This document shows positions 10,760-22,845 of a stretch of 64,000 nt of DNA, piece by piece. Position 1 is the stretch's first letter. The number at the start of each line of letters is the position of its first letter. The stretch comes from Syncephalis plumigaleata. Taxonomy: Eukaryota; Zoopagomycota; Zoopagomycetes; Zoopagales; Piptocephalidaceae. The notes below the pieces were generated by a model. That model made no database searches and was not told where the DNA came from. It worked only from the letters and a program-made list of their open reading frames with translations. The position numbers and the translations under genes were made by a program. The stretch lies in the NCBI GenBank assembly GCA_025201365.1, contig JAIXMF010000003.1, positions 1,550,001 through 1,614,000 on the forward strand, in the 5' to 3' direction.

Positions 10760-11058
10760 TGTCACGGCCCTATCTGGTAGGGGGCACGATAGGGGCCGGA
10801 CAAGGGATTCCAGAAAGTGACGTGCAACAACCTCAGTTAGCTGCAGTGGCTCACTGTTGGAATGTATAGACAAATAAAACACTTTAACACGGTTAATACT
10901 TGTAAGACACTTGGAGCACAGTAGTGTAGAGATAAAAGATAGAATTGTTCGTCTTTATTAAAATTTGCTTTTGCGTTTGCTTTTTCTTCTCTCGACGCTG
11001 AACGTGCAGCTATCTTATTCTGGACCGCTAAGCCACGAGGTCAAGATATGGCGCCACA
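10760..11058 (-). repeat. Upstream (5') LTR of the Ty3/gypsy element
   Basis: 299 bp, identical on reading to the copy at 5298-5596. It ends in TG/CA dinucleotides and is flanked on its outer side by the ACGTG duplication. In the element's orientation it precedes gag and should hold the promoter. Confidence 0.93.
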
Positions 11059-11063
11059 ACGTG

Positions 11064-14000
11064 TATTCCATTACAATTAATGCGGTATTTGTTATCGTCA
11101 TACTGCCCACTTACAAGCTATCATACAATCATACGCATATCGTATTGTACATTGATTGTAATCAGTGTATAGTCTATGGTAATCGGAAAGATAGCTTACA
11201 ATCTGATGTATGTCAGCATACGTGGAGAACATGTCACATTACAATGAGTAATGCGTATACATTGATTGGCATGCCTACTTACTTCCTATTATTATTATTA
11301 TTACAATCCACATGGATCGAGTAGCACATTATCATTGAGTGATCATACACGGTCATCGGAAATACCAGCTTACTTGCTATTCGATATGATTGTACCGGAT
11401 TGCATATCGCACATCGATTAGTCGTACATCATGCATCGTGACTATGCCATCTTTTGACTTACATCCTGTGTTGTACCATTGTGAATGAGCCATGTTCCAT
11501 GTTGCAATCAATGAACCATCCATCGTAGTCGAGATAATAGCTTACTTTCTATTGCCCATGATCGTATATTAGTCAACTCGTATTGCATTTAGCATAGCAT
11601 AGCTTGTCATCAATCCATTGACTTGCCTCCTGTTGTATGTGATTATGCATGGATTGCATGTCGTATTGCCATTAGCACACGGCATATCACGATCAAATCA
11701 CTGGCTTGCCTTCTGTTAATCCGGCAATACATGAATCGTATGCCACATATCGTCATTAGCATGCTACATGTTGCAAGTAAAAGTGCTCGCTTACATGCTG
11801 TTATACGCGAGTATACACGATCCATATGGCGTACATTGCAATTAGCACGCCATAGATTGTCATTAGGAATGCCAACTTGCCTCCTGTCATTCACAATCAT
11901 ATGTGAATTGAATGTCGCAATGTAATTAGCGTATTGTAAACTGCCATTGACATGTCGACTTGCCCTTTATTCTACGTAATCAAATGTGAGTCGTATGTTG
12001 TCTTGTGATTAGTGCACCATAGAATGTAACAGTACTATTGGCTTACATCCTATCGTATAGAAGTGCACATGAATCGTGTTTGCATTACAATGAGCACATC
12101 GTCTATTCTGATCGGCATACTAGTTTACCTTCTATTCAATAGTTATACGTCAATCATATGACATGATGTTGTTGCTGTTAGTACAACATACACGGCAACA
12201 ATAAATCAACTTACTTGCTATCATACACAATCACATAGACATGGATCGTATTCCATACTGCAATTAGTGGAGAATACGTGCCACTAGAATGCTAGCCTAC
12301 CTTCTTCTATCATACATGACCATGCATGGATCGTATGCCATACATTGCCATTAGCATGTCGTATACCGGGATAAGAATGCCTGCTTACTTCCTATCACGC
12401 ATAATCATAGGTGAGTTGTATGCCACATTACGATTAACATATCGCACGCTGTAACGGTAATGCTAGCTTACAGTCTATCATCCGTAATCATACAAAAGTC
12501 GTAGCATTACGATTAGCCCAGCACATATTAAATCCTGTCTATTGACTTACTTTCCCCCGTTCAGTAATCTATGGAATTGTAAAGCGCATTCTAATGAGTT
12601 GATTGCAGTCTGTAATCCTCATGCTAACTTACAACCTACAAGTCATAATCATGTTAGTACTTTATCGTATACTAAAATCGTATGTTAGCTTACTCCCTGT
12701 TCCGTATAATCGTGTAGAAATCGTGTATAACCATACTATTAGTTCATTACACGTCATGATCAATACTCAGCCTTACCTCCTGCCATGCGTAATTATTAGT
12801 GAATCATACGTTAATTACAGTTGAACTATCGTAGGATGAAATTGATTTGCTAACTTACTCGCTGCCAAATAGAAGCATATGTGGATTGTATGTTAACTCA
12901 TTGTATTCTGCAATTATCACGCTAACTTACTAGCTGTTATGCATAATCATACGCGGATTCTGTATATTAATTCATCGTATTTTGTAATCATCATCATGAC
13001 TTACAAACTGTCATGCATAATCATATTAGTACATCGTATGCTGCAATCGTACATTGACTTACTTGCTGCCACGTAAAATCGTATGGAGATCGGGTAACAT
13101 AATACGGTTAATCCATTAAATTCACAATCAACATGCTAGCTTACCTCCTGCCATGCGTAAGTATAAGCAGACATTTGTTAATCATAATTGAACTATCGTA
13201 TGTTGTTATCGACGTGCTAACTTACTAACTGCCGTCCATAATCAGAAGTCATATGTTAAATTCTAACGAGTTCACGTGCTACAGTCCATATAGCAACTTA
13301 CCGGCTGCCATGCATAATCGTACATGATTTTTTTTGTCAATTTAGAGTAAGCTCATTGCATGTGAAATTTGATACGATTGCTTACAGGCTATCATTCATA
13401 ATCATGCGGAAATTGTATACCGCGTTCTAATTAGCACATCGCCCATTGTCATTATAATACTTGTTTACCATTTGCTGTACATAATTTCATGTAGATAGCA
13501 TGTCGTATTCCAATTAGTACATAGTCCGATTGTCATTAGAATGCTTGCTTACAGGCTATCATTCATAAATGCATAGGGATTATACGCCACACTACAATTA
13601 ATGCATCGCTTATTATCAGCATATACTAGCTTACTCTTCGCTGTGCATAATTGTATACAAATCACATGTAACACTCCTATTAGTGCACTGTCTATTGTCA
13701 TTATAATGTTGGCTTACTTTCTATCGTACGTGATAGTACGTGAATTGTATTCCACACTCCAATTAATGTCTCGTATGCTTCAATCGAAATAATAGCTTAC
13801 GGCCTATTGTATTCCATAGGCATAGGTGAGCTATATTTTGGGATTGTAGTCCACGTGTTAACTTACCGTCTATGTTGTGTGATCATCATACACACACACG
13901 TATATGAATTGTATGTTGCATTATGATTATTGTGGTTATTATTAGAATGCTAGCTTACATCTTTCTGCATGTGTTGTCACAAGTCAATCATGCATCATGC

Positions 14001-15245
14001 TACAATTAGCATATCGTATTCTATAGTCATCATAATGACTTGCCTCCTATTATTCGCAATAATAAATAAATAAATACTATGATTAGTATACCGTATACTG
14101 ACACTGGAATGCCAACCTACAATCTATGCCGTGTAATCATCCATCATGATCCATGTTCCTCATTTCGATTAACACATCACATATCACGATAGGAATGTCT
14201 AGTTACCCTCTGTTACATGGATGCATACATGAATTGTCAATCAATTTGTAATTAACTGATCGCATATTGCACTGATCATCACTTACATACTATTACTCGT
14301 AATTATATGTGAATTGTATGCCATAGGGTAATGAGTACATCAACTAGTAAGACTGGAATGCTAACTTCTTACAATCTATTATGTATATATGTGTGTGTGA
14401 TGCATTGTTATTAACATGTCATGCATTAGTATGGAAATGTCCACTTACATACTAGTGCAATCATATGTGAAGAGAATGATGATGATGATTGTTGTCGTAA
14501 TTAGTACATTATACGGTGATGCTAGACTAGCAACTTACATCCTGTTACAGGTCATCGTACACGTATCATGACATGTCAACTTGTAATGAGCACATCGTAT
14601 GCTATGATCGAAATGATCACCTACATGCTGTCATATGTGTGTGTGTGTGTGTGTGTGTGAAATGACAAGTGAAGCAATCGTGCCATTGCAATTAGTATGA
14701 CGTATACTGCAATCAGAATACCGCCCACTTACAATCTATTACGCGTCATCATCAGTGAATCGAATGCCACATTCCAACGAGTGCTCGCTTACCCACTAAT
14801 ACATGCAATCATACGTGAATCAAATGGCTCATTGCAATGATACTAGTAGCTTACGTGTTCCTATGCATGATCATCATACGGGAATCGATTGCCACATTCC
14901 AATGAGCGTATGGCATAGTATCATCGTGATTTACAACTCACCTCCTATCATACGAGTATTGCAATTAGTACGTTGTATGTTTATTTAGACAGAATAGCAA
15001 CTTACGTCTGCTTCTATAATAGTGACATATGATTTTGATTTACATTCCAGTCAACACGACATATGTCATACTCACGCATTGTTTAACTCACCAGCTATGA
15101 TTGACAGCATCGTATGTGGCATCATCATCAGTATCGCAATCAATGTCATACGATATAGACTTACCATCTATTGATTGTCATTAGAAAGACCATTAGATAG
15201 TAGTATTACGATTAGTATGTTGACTAGTATCGATGATAATGATGA
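11064..15245. repeat. Highly diverged ~84-bp satellite array, about 50 units
   Basis: Roughly 4.2 kb of direct tandem repeats. Each unit is about 75-90 bp with the order: GCTTAC core, then ATCCTATCAT, then an ATAATCATACGTGAATC-like stretch, then GTATGCCACATT, then CAATTAGCACATCGTAT, then TGTCATTAGAATGC leading to the next CTTAC. Cores are seen for example near 11110, 11188, 11278, 11369, 11456, 11541, 11790, 12047, 12208, 12385, 12467, 12544 and 12630. Units differ strongly from one another, so the array is old and no longer homogenised. No open frame above 120 codons lies inside. Short (GT)n and (GAT)n runs interrupt it near 14635 and 14475. The end near 15245 is approximate. Confidence 0.75.
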
Positions 15246-16651
15246 TGATAGAAATACCAGGGGAATTTGATGATACGGATGTTGCAGCATTGACTATAGG
15301 CTGGCTATTGTTATTGTTGTTATTAGCAGATAATTCCATGTTGATATTGTCTTAATGGAATAGCAAGAGAAACAAACAAACAAACAAACGAAATGGAGTA
15401 ATGAGTATGGAATAGAATAAAAAGAGTAGACACACCTGATGATGATGATAAGATGAATCGATTAGCATTGTTTATTTATAGGTGGAATAGGCGTAATACA
15501 ACAATGCCCTGCAGAATAGACAAATCGATATCATCACATATTCAATAATTGCTTCTGAATGATGCTGCCATGCATGAATGTCGCCTTTGTCCTAATGAAC
15601 ATCAAACAGGTTGCAATTGTATCATGTCAATCATATGAATATTGAACAGTAGATACGCAATCGAATTGATCACATCTAGACACTCATTTTTGGTTCATTC
15701 TAGCATTAATATCGCGTTAAACAAAAGTCGCTTATCAATGCTGGTATTTATAAATACGCTAGTGCAGACATAGTACATTTGCTAATAGAGCACTAACAAA
15801 CAAACTGGTACCTGAACCGTATTCCTTCTATCCTTGCATTGAAGTAATCAATTGTACTATTTTTACATTATCGACTGCTAAGCATCGATGCGAAATCACA
15901 TGTGTCAACATCATACTAACGGTGTTCATTTCAGGATGAGCGTTAACAGCATATTGGTTTGATTGAATTCAGAGACACAACCGAGTAAACCTGTCCATAA
16001 CGTTTACAACGAACAAATCATCTCATTGTGTGTGTATGCACGTATGAATTCCAAAGGCTATAATGATAAATATTGATCAATGCTTTTTTGTTACCTTTGA
16101 ATTGCACAGTTGGCTGGTCAGCGCATTATACTGGATAGCACATGTTGAATGACCGGTATTTGGCAATAACATGCATGACAAACTAATTGCGCTTCATCCA
16201 CCGGTTCCTATTACCTGACTAATCCATTGTTTCCATACGTTTAATAATATATATGTAACATATCCGAGCTATTATTGTTACTACACATTTATGTAAGCTA
16301 AATTTATAACAGCATCATCAATGCAAGGAGCAAATCATACATGGTAGATAAATACTTGATGGCATAACGTGATTTGCGTGTGCAATGCAAAGTGTAGATT
16401 TAATGGATTCAAGCAGGTAACAAATGGTCACATGGTCGTTCATGCGTTAACATGCACGAGTCAGGCCAGTATCATTGCGGTTTGCTGCACGCCAAGTAAC
16501 GATATTAACTAACAGGTATCTTTCTTGTCAAGATACACGTGATAATGCCATCACTCGTTCTAATATCAATACTCGGTCATTCTCTTCTTCTTCTCCTTCT
16601 CCTCCTTCCTCCTCTCTTCCTGTCGATATACACATGTAACACTGTACTATT
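15246..16651. other. Intergenic, AT-rich
   Basis: No supported gene. Contains a few simple repeats (AAC-rich at about 15370-15390, GAT at about 15440) and a CT-rich stretch at 16573-16620 just upstream of the next gene, where a promoter and leader are expected. Confidence 0.5.
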
Positions 16652-17608
16652 ATGCCATTAGTCGACTTTAATAATTCGAATAATACGAGTTGGATGGAGA
16701 ATGCTTCGAAACTATGGGATATTCCACTTTATCCACTTGGTGAGAGTAACCTTCTCGATTACTACGCGGGGTTGACAGCTAGTAGCATGGAGGAGCAACG
16801 TGTTCGATTAGCAGGTATACAAAAGGAATTGCTACTAGCGATCCTTGTAGTGGGTGTGTTCACCTATAATTCCAGTGTATCCATCAGGATGGTCATGGCA
16901 CGCTCACAGGCCATATCATCGTGGTGTTGCATCATTACATCGATTTCGGGATTAGTTATCGGAATAATGAAGGTATTCACCATGATTGGCGTGCTAGTCA
17001 ACTGTCGAATGATTATATGGTCAGTTGGATTCGGTATCGGAATAGGCACATTTTGCAATAGTATCATTTTGTTGCAAAAGGCGTACATCATACTTGATAA
17101 ACAAAAGCTACTAGTCTATATCAGCTTCCCGTTCATGCTGCCTCAACTATTCTTCTCACTAGTAATGATGCGGTTCACCTTTATTGGTTTGGAAGTAAAG
17201 GACGGATGCACGCTGTATTATCCGAGTTTTTTCGTTTGGTACTGGATTGGCATAAGCGCGCCTATTAATACAATTTTCTCGTTTATCTTTTGTTTCTTCG
17301 CCTATAAGCAATATCGTCGATTTGGTTCTGGTACTTGGAAGCAGTTGACGAACGACGGCATACAAACCATTGCACTAGCACTATTCTGTAATGCACTATT
17401 CAGTGTTCCCATTGTTCTTCAGCTAAAGTCATTTAATGCCGATCATTTATATGTCGTTGACTGGTAAGCGATAATGGTTGAGCAATATTGATTGAGCTAA
17501 CGAATACACCTACGTACAACTAGGATTGTCGTATCCACAATATTAATTAATCATTGCAATAGAATGCGAAAAATGATCGGATTTAGATATCGATCACAAA
17601 GTTATTAA
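16652..17608 (+). CDS. Seven-helix orphan membrane protein, family member 2
   Basis: Exon 1 is 16652-17463 and exon 2 is 17524-17608 (60-bp intron, GTAAGC donor, GCTAAC branch, TAG acceptor, phase 2), giving 298 residues. It is the cleanest family member. Hydrophobic segments lie at about residues 48-66, 88-108, 116-136, 146-166, 190-212, 234-252 and 268-281; the last is encoded across the exon junction (DWIVVSTILINHC). Shared marks with the other two copies: N-terminal WMENASKLWDIPLYPLGE, SSWCC, NCRMIIW, CNSIILLQKAYI, GISAPINTIFS and NDGIQTI. Receptor-like in layout; no recognised family, ligand or partner. Confidence 0.75.
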
Positions 17609-17885
17609 GCATCTATGCCGTCATCCATATAATATTGAAGATAATATATACGAGTAGACCGTTATTATCAGCAATGACTATGTAAATAAATACTAATTAA
17701 TTTAAGTTTGTAATCATGCGCGTGTTCCATAGATGTTGTTTATTATTAAAATAAATAATAACAATAGTATTAAACTGCAATAGCAGTCCTGATTATAACA
17801 CAACAGCGATAACAACAATAGTGACAGATTTTTTCAAAAAAAAAGAGAAAGAAAGACATGTACATACGTACATACGCGCACGCAC

Positions 17886-20093
17886 CTACAAAATTTCGAA
17901 TGTAGGACAGTCTCCCTGATTGCCCCACCAATCGAGGCTGATCTCGGAGTACTGGAAGGCGAAGAAAATAACGACTCCGGCAATGGCGACTCCAGAATCC
18001 ATACCAGCGGATAGAATATAGTTGAATCGGCTCCACCATCCATTGTGGTAACGATAGATGTAGAACTGGAAGATAAAGGCCGCGAGGAACCAACTGGTGT
18101 ACATACCAGCCTGAGCGGGTGGCATAATAGCAGTACCGCCCAGGAACACCGGGATATGCACGTATTTGACCCACGAGTTGGGATAACGACGAGACAAGAG
18201 CCAGAATGGAATTGGTAAAAGGAAACCGATGAGGAAGTACCAGTTGAGCGCAGTGTAGAGACCCTCGGAGCCGAACATACGCTGTGGACCGATAACACCC
18301 CAGATGACGGAGGCAGCGTAGAAGACACGAGCGCTAGAGCAGTTCCAGACTTTCTCATCTTCATGGCAGATGTTGGGAATCAAGTTGAACATCAGGTAGG
18401 CGGTGGAAAGATTGACGAGACCGGCGATGAAGGTGCCGACAGTCTGGGCGATGAACATATGACGTGGCGGGATCTTCATGTAGTGACCGAGCTTCAAATC
18501 GCCCAGGAAAACGATAGCCTGATACATGGAGATATAGCCGTACGTTTTGAAGGTGACATTAGCGATGGCACGACCCGGTAGAATGAAACCGATGATCATT
18601 TCCGTGATGATATTAAGACCGGGTGTCTGATTAGTGACGGCCGTGATGATACCGATCGGAATGACGAAGATGGCGGCAAGTGCCACGGCCATGAGGAGAC
18701 CCCACCATGGTAGATCGATGCCGAATACCTCGCACACGACGATGGCCACTGCGGTGTTAACGACGAACATGAGGCCGTACCACCAGTCGGGTACTTCGTC
18801 GTAGCGATCCATCAACTTGGCGTGAATGTCATCGGTGGAGGAGCGCGCGTCACGGAAACGAGCGACAATTTCCTTGCCATGATAAAGCATGGTATGCGAG
18901 ATGACGGCGGCTAGACCAGCGAAACCAACACCATAGGCTGTGGCGAACAGGAACGACATGCGTGGAGCACCGAGTTGAGCGTATTTCTCCTGATCGAGTT
19001 GCAACTCGCTATTGAGCAAATCCGTAACTGGATACCTTTCGCCATCGACGGTGAACAAGGCGCTACTGAAGATAGGCAATCCGTTGCTGCCCCAGATATC
19101 ATTGAAGTAGCCCAATGGAACGATAACGTAGACGACAATAATGAAACCGGCAAAGATGTTGGCGGCGGCCCAGAATGGCACGGACAACGGGGACATGAGG
19201 AAGGACACGATGTAGTTCCAGTCGAGTGACACGCTAAGCAGACCGAGACCACGACTGCCGGACCCAATTTGATTGGCAACTCGATTGTTCGGAGCAATGT
19301 AGCAAAGCAACGAGATGGTACTGAGGAAGGATGCCAAGTATCCCGGAAGGAAGTAGTACAGGAAGCTGCAAAGTGTGGCGAGACTGAAGAAACGAAGACG
19401 TGTCATTTTACCGGCGCCAACTTCTTCCACCTCGTGCAAAGTACGGAATAGCGTGACGTTAACCAGCTGAGTTGGCCAGATCATAGCGGCGGGACGGATT
19501 AAGAAACGACGCGCCATACCGGCAAGACCGTAGCCAAGACATTGCGTGGTGACGACGAGCAAGAATGAAGGGAAGAAGCCGAGGTCTTGATGGTAGAATA
19601 CACGCTTGATGGTCACGATATCGATGGCGTACGCGGTAGAAGCGGCAGCATTGGCGCATCCAGTGATCAATACGTGTTCCTTGATGTTGAACGGACCGGG
19701 GTTGAGGTTGAATGAGAATCGACCAACGCCGACAACCTTGTTAGGCAGGGCTTTGGCCATCAGCATACCAAGTGGATAGGAGAGCAACTGAGCCACGAGA
19801 ACCGTGATGGTCATGGGCGTCTCGCGGAACCAGAAGAACTGGTTGACGAAGGAGAGCACGATAGTGAAGAAGGTACCCAGGACCCAGAAACGGAAAGTCA
19901 TCGAGTTCAACGAGGGATCATCCTTGTTGCTTACGGTAGCGCGTACAATGTCGAATGGCGAGTCCTCCTCTTCGATGTCCTTTGCGGATAGGTTGAAGTT
20001 CTTTTCGATATCCCCTTGCTGCGCCTTCTCTGAGGGATGCACCTCACGCATGGGAGGTGCCATGTCATATTCATTTTTATCGGGTGGACTCAT
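17886..20093 (-). CDS. OPT-family oligopeptide transporter
   Basis: Single exon of 735 residues; the frame extends 28 codons further upstream only to a TTG, so the ATG at 20093 is used. The N-terminal about 75 residues are cytosolic and acidic (KNEYDMAPPMREVHPSEKA). The remaining protein has about 14-16 hydrophobic segments. OPT signatures are present: NPGPFNIKEH, SLDWNYI, and KIPPRHMFIAQ near residue 545. The length matches fungal members of the peptide-transporter clade (about 700-900). OPT proteins move oligopeptides, glutathione-like thiols or metal chelates into the cell with protons across the plasma membrane. Substrate cannot be told from sequence. A longer upstream gap may hold nitrogen-responsive sites, but I did not identify any. 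Confidence 0.95.
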   Translation of the reverse strand: MSPPDKNEYDMAPPMREVHPSEKAQQGDIEKNFNLSAKDIEEEDSPFDIVRATVSNKDDPSLNSMTFRFWVLGTFFTIVLSFVNQFFWFRETPMTITVLVAQLLSYPLGMLMAKALPNKVVGVGRFSFNLNPGPFNIKEHVLITGCANAAASTAYAIDIVTIKRVFYHQDLGFFPSFLLVVTTQCLGYGLAGMARRFLIRPAAMIWPTQLVNVTLFRTLHEVEEVGAGKMTRLRFFSLATLCSFLYYFLPGYLASFLSTISLLCYIAPNNRVANQIGSGSRGLGLLSVSLDWNYIVSFLMSPLSVPFWAAANIFAGFIIVVYVIVPLGYFNDIWGSNGLPIFSSALFTVDGERYPVTDLLNSELQLDQEKYAQLGAPRMSFLFATAYGVGFAGLAAVISHTMLYHGKEIVARFRDARSSTDDIHAKLMDRYDEVPDWWYGLMFVVNTAVAIVVCEVFGIDLPWWGLLMAVALAAIFVIPIGIITAVTNQTPGLNIITEMIIGFILPGRAIANVTFKTYGYISMYQAIVFLGDLKLGHYMKIPPRHMFIAQTVGTFIAGLVNLSTAYLMFNLIPNICHEDEKVWNCSSARVFYAASVIWGVIGPQRMFGSEGLYTALNWYFLIGFLLPIPFWLLSRRYPNSWVKYVHIPVFLGGTAIMPPAQAGMYTSWFLAAFIFQFYIYRYHNGWWSRFNYILSAGMDSGVAIAGVVIFFAFQYSEISLDWWGNQGDCPTFEIL

Positions 20094-22845
20094 GATGTAA
20101 ATAGAGAGACGGAGAGACGAAGGGAGAGAGAAAAAAGAGAAAGAGATTAGTTTGACGTGAATACGTACACGAACCAAGTAACTTGGTGTATACTAAAAGA
20201 AGGATAGATAGTCGTGTGACTGGTTAGAAGAATGGCATGCACATGCAAGTGCAAGATATGATGGATGACTTGTTTGGCGTCAACTGATTGGCAGATAAAG
20301 CAGTAACGCAGCAAGAGGAGTCGTACAAACAGGTAATAGTATTAAATACTCGAGAGCACGTTCAAGGGTAGCAGTGCACACACTCAAATAGGTGTGCAAA
20401 GTAGAGGGATAAGCTAGAAAGAGAAAAAGACGTAATCAACGAGAACCGTAATGATCAATTCGTTAAGGTAATCAAGTAGACTAAGAATAAAGAAACTTGA
20501 AGATTCACACCAGTCACTTATCGATGTCGTATCCGATACGTACTACTAGTGAGAACTTGACGTTAAGAAACTACAAAAAGCAAAAAGAGAGACGAGGAAA
20601 ACGTTAACTGGTAAAGATAATGAGAGGTGAAGGTGGTCGTTTCAATAATGATAATAGATGAGCGAGTACTCTAAGAAGTTACAACATGCTGGATATTGTG
20701 ATCTTTATATAGTGATGACCTATGGCGATGCTTACAAGATAATACGATGCTAATTCGTAGCGTACCCGTACTAGTATGCGTCGGTGATTGCTTGACTGAT
20801 CTGCAACCCGTAGCGTATACGCTGAGCGGTACATTCAGTTAATTACGCCAGACAAAGGGTAATTCAGGTGTAACTGTACTTCGACAACACGTGAATAATG
20901 GGGAACAACGGTTCTCTAACGAGATGGGCGAGCGGTTTTGCTTGTCGACTTAGGCCTAAGTGGATGGCAAGTACATCTAATGAATTGGCCATTAATGCCG
21001 CGCCTGGGCTGCACAATAGATGAACTGCACAGTAGATGAGTGTTCACCGGTATTTGCCCCCGTTCGTTTTGTTGCTTATTTGCTTGCTTGCTTGCTCACT
21101 TGCTCATTTGCTCATTTGCTTGCTTGTTCGTTCGTTTGCCCTTAGACTGTTCATTTGTGCATGGGTACGTACATTACTATTGAGGTCGTATGCTTTGGTA
21201 AACATAAATCGTGATTGCTTGAGCTAATTTGTGACGTATTTCCCTCTCAATAAGCTTTGTACGACAATTCAAGTAAATTGCGCAATTTATGCCATATAAC
21301 CGAAAGAGAACATTAATATGATTACATTAACAATGACTACTTCTACAATGACTATGGTTGTCATTACTAAAAATGAACGTCGTTATACACTTTCCCCGTT
21401 CTAGACATTTGTGATTACTTCCGAGTAAAAGGGTATACGCCCATTTCTAGTATCTTTTTTGTTAAATTGATTTATTACAGACTAAGGCCACTATTAGCCA
21501 ATTGGCACTCGGTGTCTTGCAAGCGTCATGTGAACATACAGATGGTGGTAACACACGCGCACGCAACACTAATAATGCACAAGTGAAAGGCGATGGTCCC
21601 ATTTCAAAATGAACATCACCCTTTAGAGCGACACATCACTTTTTCCTTCAGCATACATAAGTGTCCGGTGTCACCAGACGTCGTCGGCAATTTGAGAGGC
21701 GTACACACGCGCGTATACGTGAGCATGTAATTTGCCGAATACTACGCTGATAGGCAACACGACGAAGATAAGTCAAGAAAGATGACCGTATCAGATCCCG
21801 AAGTAATTCGGTATATGGTTCAAATCCACACACACGCGCGTGCGTGCCTAGGTGCGCGCGTGTGCCTATGTGCGTGATAATCCACTTGTTCTTCTAAACG
21901 TGTCTTCCGCTTAACTTCTAGTCGAGGCCGATGTTACATTTTTGACGTTTCACACTTTTGTGAACATTATTGTCGTTGTTCTTGTTGTGCTTGTGCTTGT
22001 TGCGCTTGTTGATGGTAGTGTGTCAAACGCGCTACCAATGAATAATGACCTTCCTTAACTATCTAGCCTGGATCACATAACAATAGTATGGACAATGAAC
22101 AATAACCGCGTACAACTGACTTTCCCATTGTCCTAACCATTGACACTCATGTTACCTTTAGTGCCAATACCGTTTTAACCGTTCTTTCTTTCGATGAACT
22201 GCAGAATAGATTTTCGCACTAGGCCTCTATTGCGATATGCCGGAACTCAATGCCATTTTCTTTTCTTGTAGTCAACAGCTAAGTTGATCGCGAGTAATGT
22301 GTCAAGATAATGCCAAGTTTCATCACATCTATCAGCATCGATAATCGATTAATCCATCTATTTACATCAGTCAACAAGAATTAGAATGCCATGCCCACAC
22401 TTTGCTACGAAATGATTGTGGTGGACCGTTAGTTTTGTTTTATTTACAATTTCTATTATTATTACTATTGTTGTTGTCGTTGTTATTTATGCAGGATGGT
22501 ACAGGCATCCGTTGAACTCCTTATAGGGAGTAAGGCTTGGGTTTGTTGTTATTAGCATTGCTATTCTCATAACTTCTTCTTCTTCTTCTCTTCCGATATC
22601 CGATGTACCCCACGACTATCAATGACGTTACTATTGTAATAATAATAATAATAATAATAACGATTGCTCCTGCATTTTAAAATGATAATAAAAGTAGGAC
22701 ATGCTACAAGCACGCGAACACATCATCATTCCATAAGTTTTCGGTATCGAATATCATCATCATCATAGTAGTAGTAGTCGTTAGACGTGAACCTTTTTTC
22801 TTTGCTAAATAGAATTACACCTTAATAACAACTGACAATACAAAA
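20094..22845. other. Long intergenic region between OPT gene and cysteine-repeat gene
   Basis: No supported gene in 2.75 kb. Near 20100-20160 is a GA-rich leader of the OPT gene. Simple repeats occur at 21065-21130 (TTGCTTGC-type), 21830-21875 (alternating CG/TG), 22560-22590 (CTT) and 22640-22660 (AAT). Both flanking genes are divergently oriented, so both promoters lie here. Confidence 0.5.

Larger units (their letters stand above)
5298..11058 (-). mobile_element. Ty3/gypsy LTR retrotransposon, whole in appearance
   Basis: A 5.76-kb element transcribed on the minus strand. LTRs of 299 bp (TG...CA) bound it at 5298-5596 and 10760-11058, and the flanks carry a 5-bp target duplication ACGTG (5293-5297 and 11059-11063). 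Internal order is gag, protease, reverse transcriptase, RNase H, integrase, which is the Ty3/gypsy order. A primer-binding site lies next to the upstream LTR and a purine tract next to the downstream one. The two LTRs look identical on reading, so insertion is recent. No chromodomain is evident at the integrase end. Both large frames are long and open; the element looks whole rather than decayed. Confidence 0.93.

Noticed and set aside
5503-11324. Plus-strand open frames inside and beside the LTR element (for example 5503-5805, 10133-10546, 10965-11324)
   Set aside because: They are antisense shadows of gag, pol or the LTRs, with no protein features of their own.
14633-14660. Possible CRISPR-like or regulatory repeat
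   Set aside because: It is a plain (GT)n microsatellite inside the satellite array.
11064-15245. Satellite units as a gene of many tiny exons on the minus strand
   Set aside because: GTAAG and CTAAT words recur in each unit, but no AG acceptor is kept at a constant distance after the branch-like word, and the would-be exons are full of stops.
21690-21840. tRNA-like GGTTCAAATCC box
   Set aside because: The T-arm stem has a mismatch, the supposed acceptor arms fall in a CG/CA simple repeat, and no convincing D-arm or anticodon arm fits.
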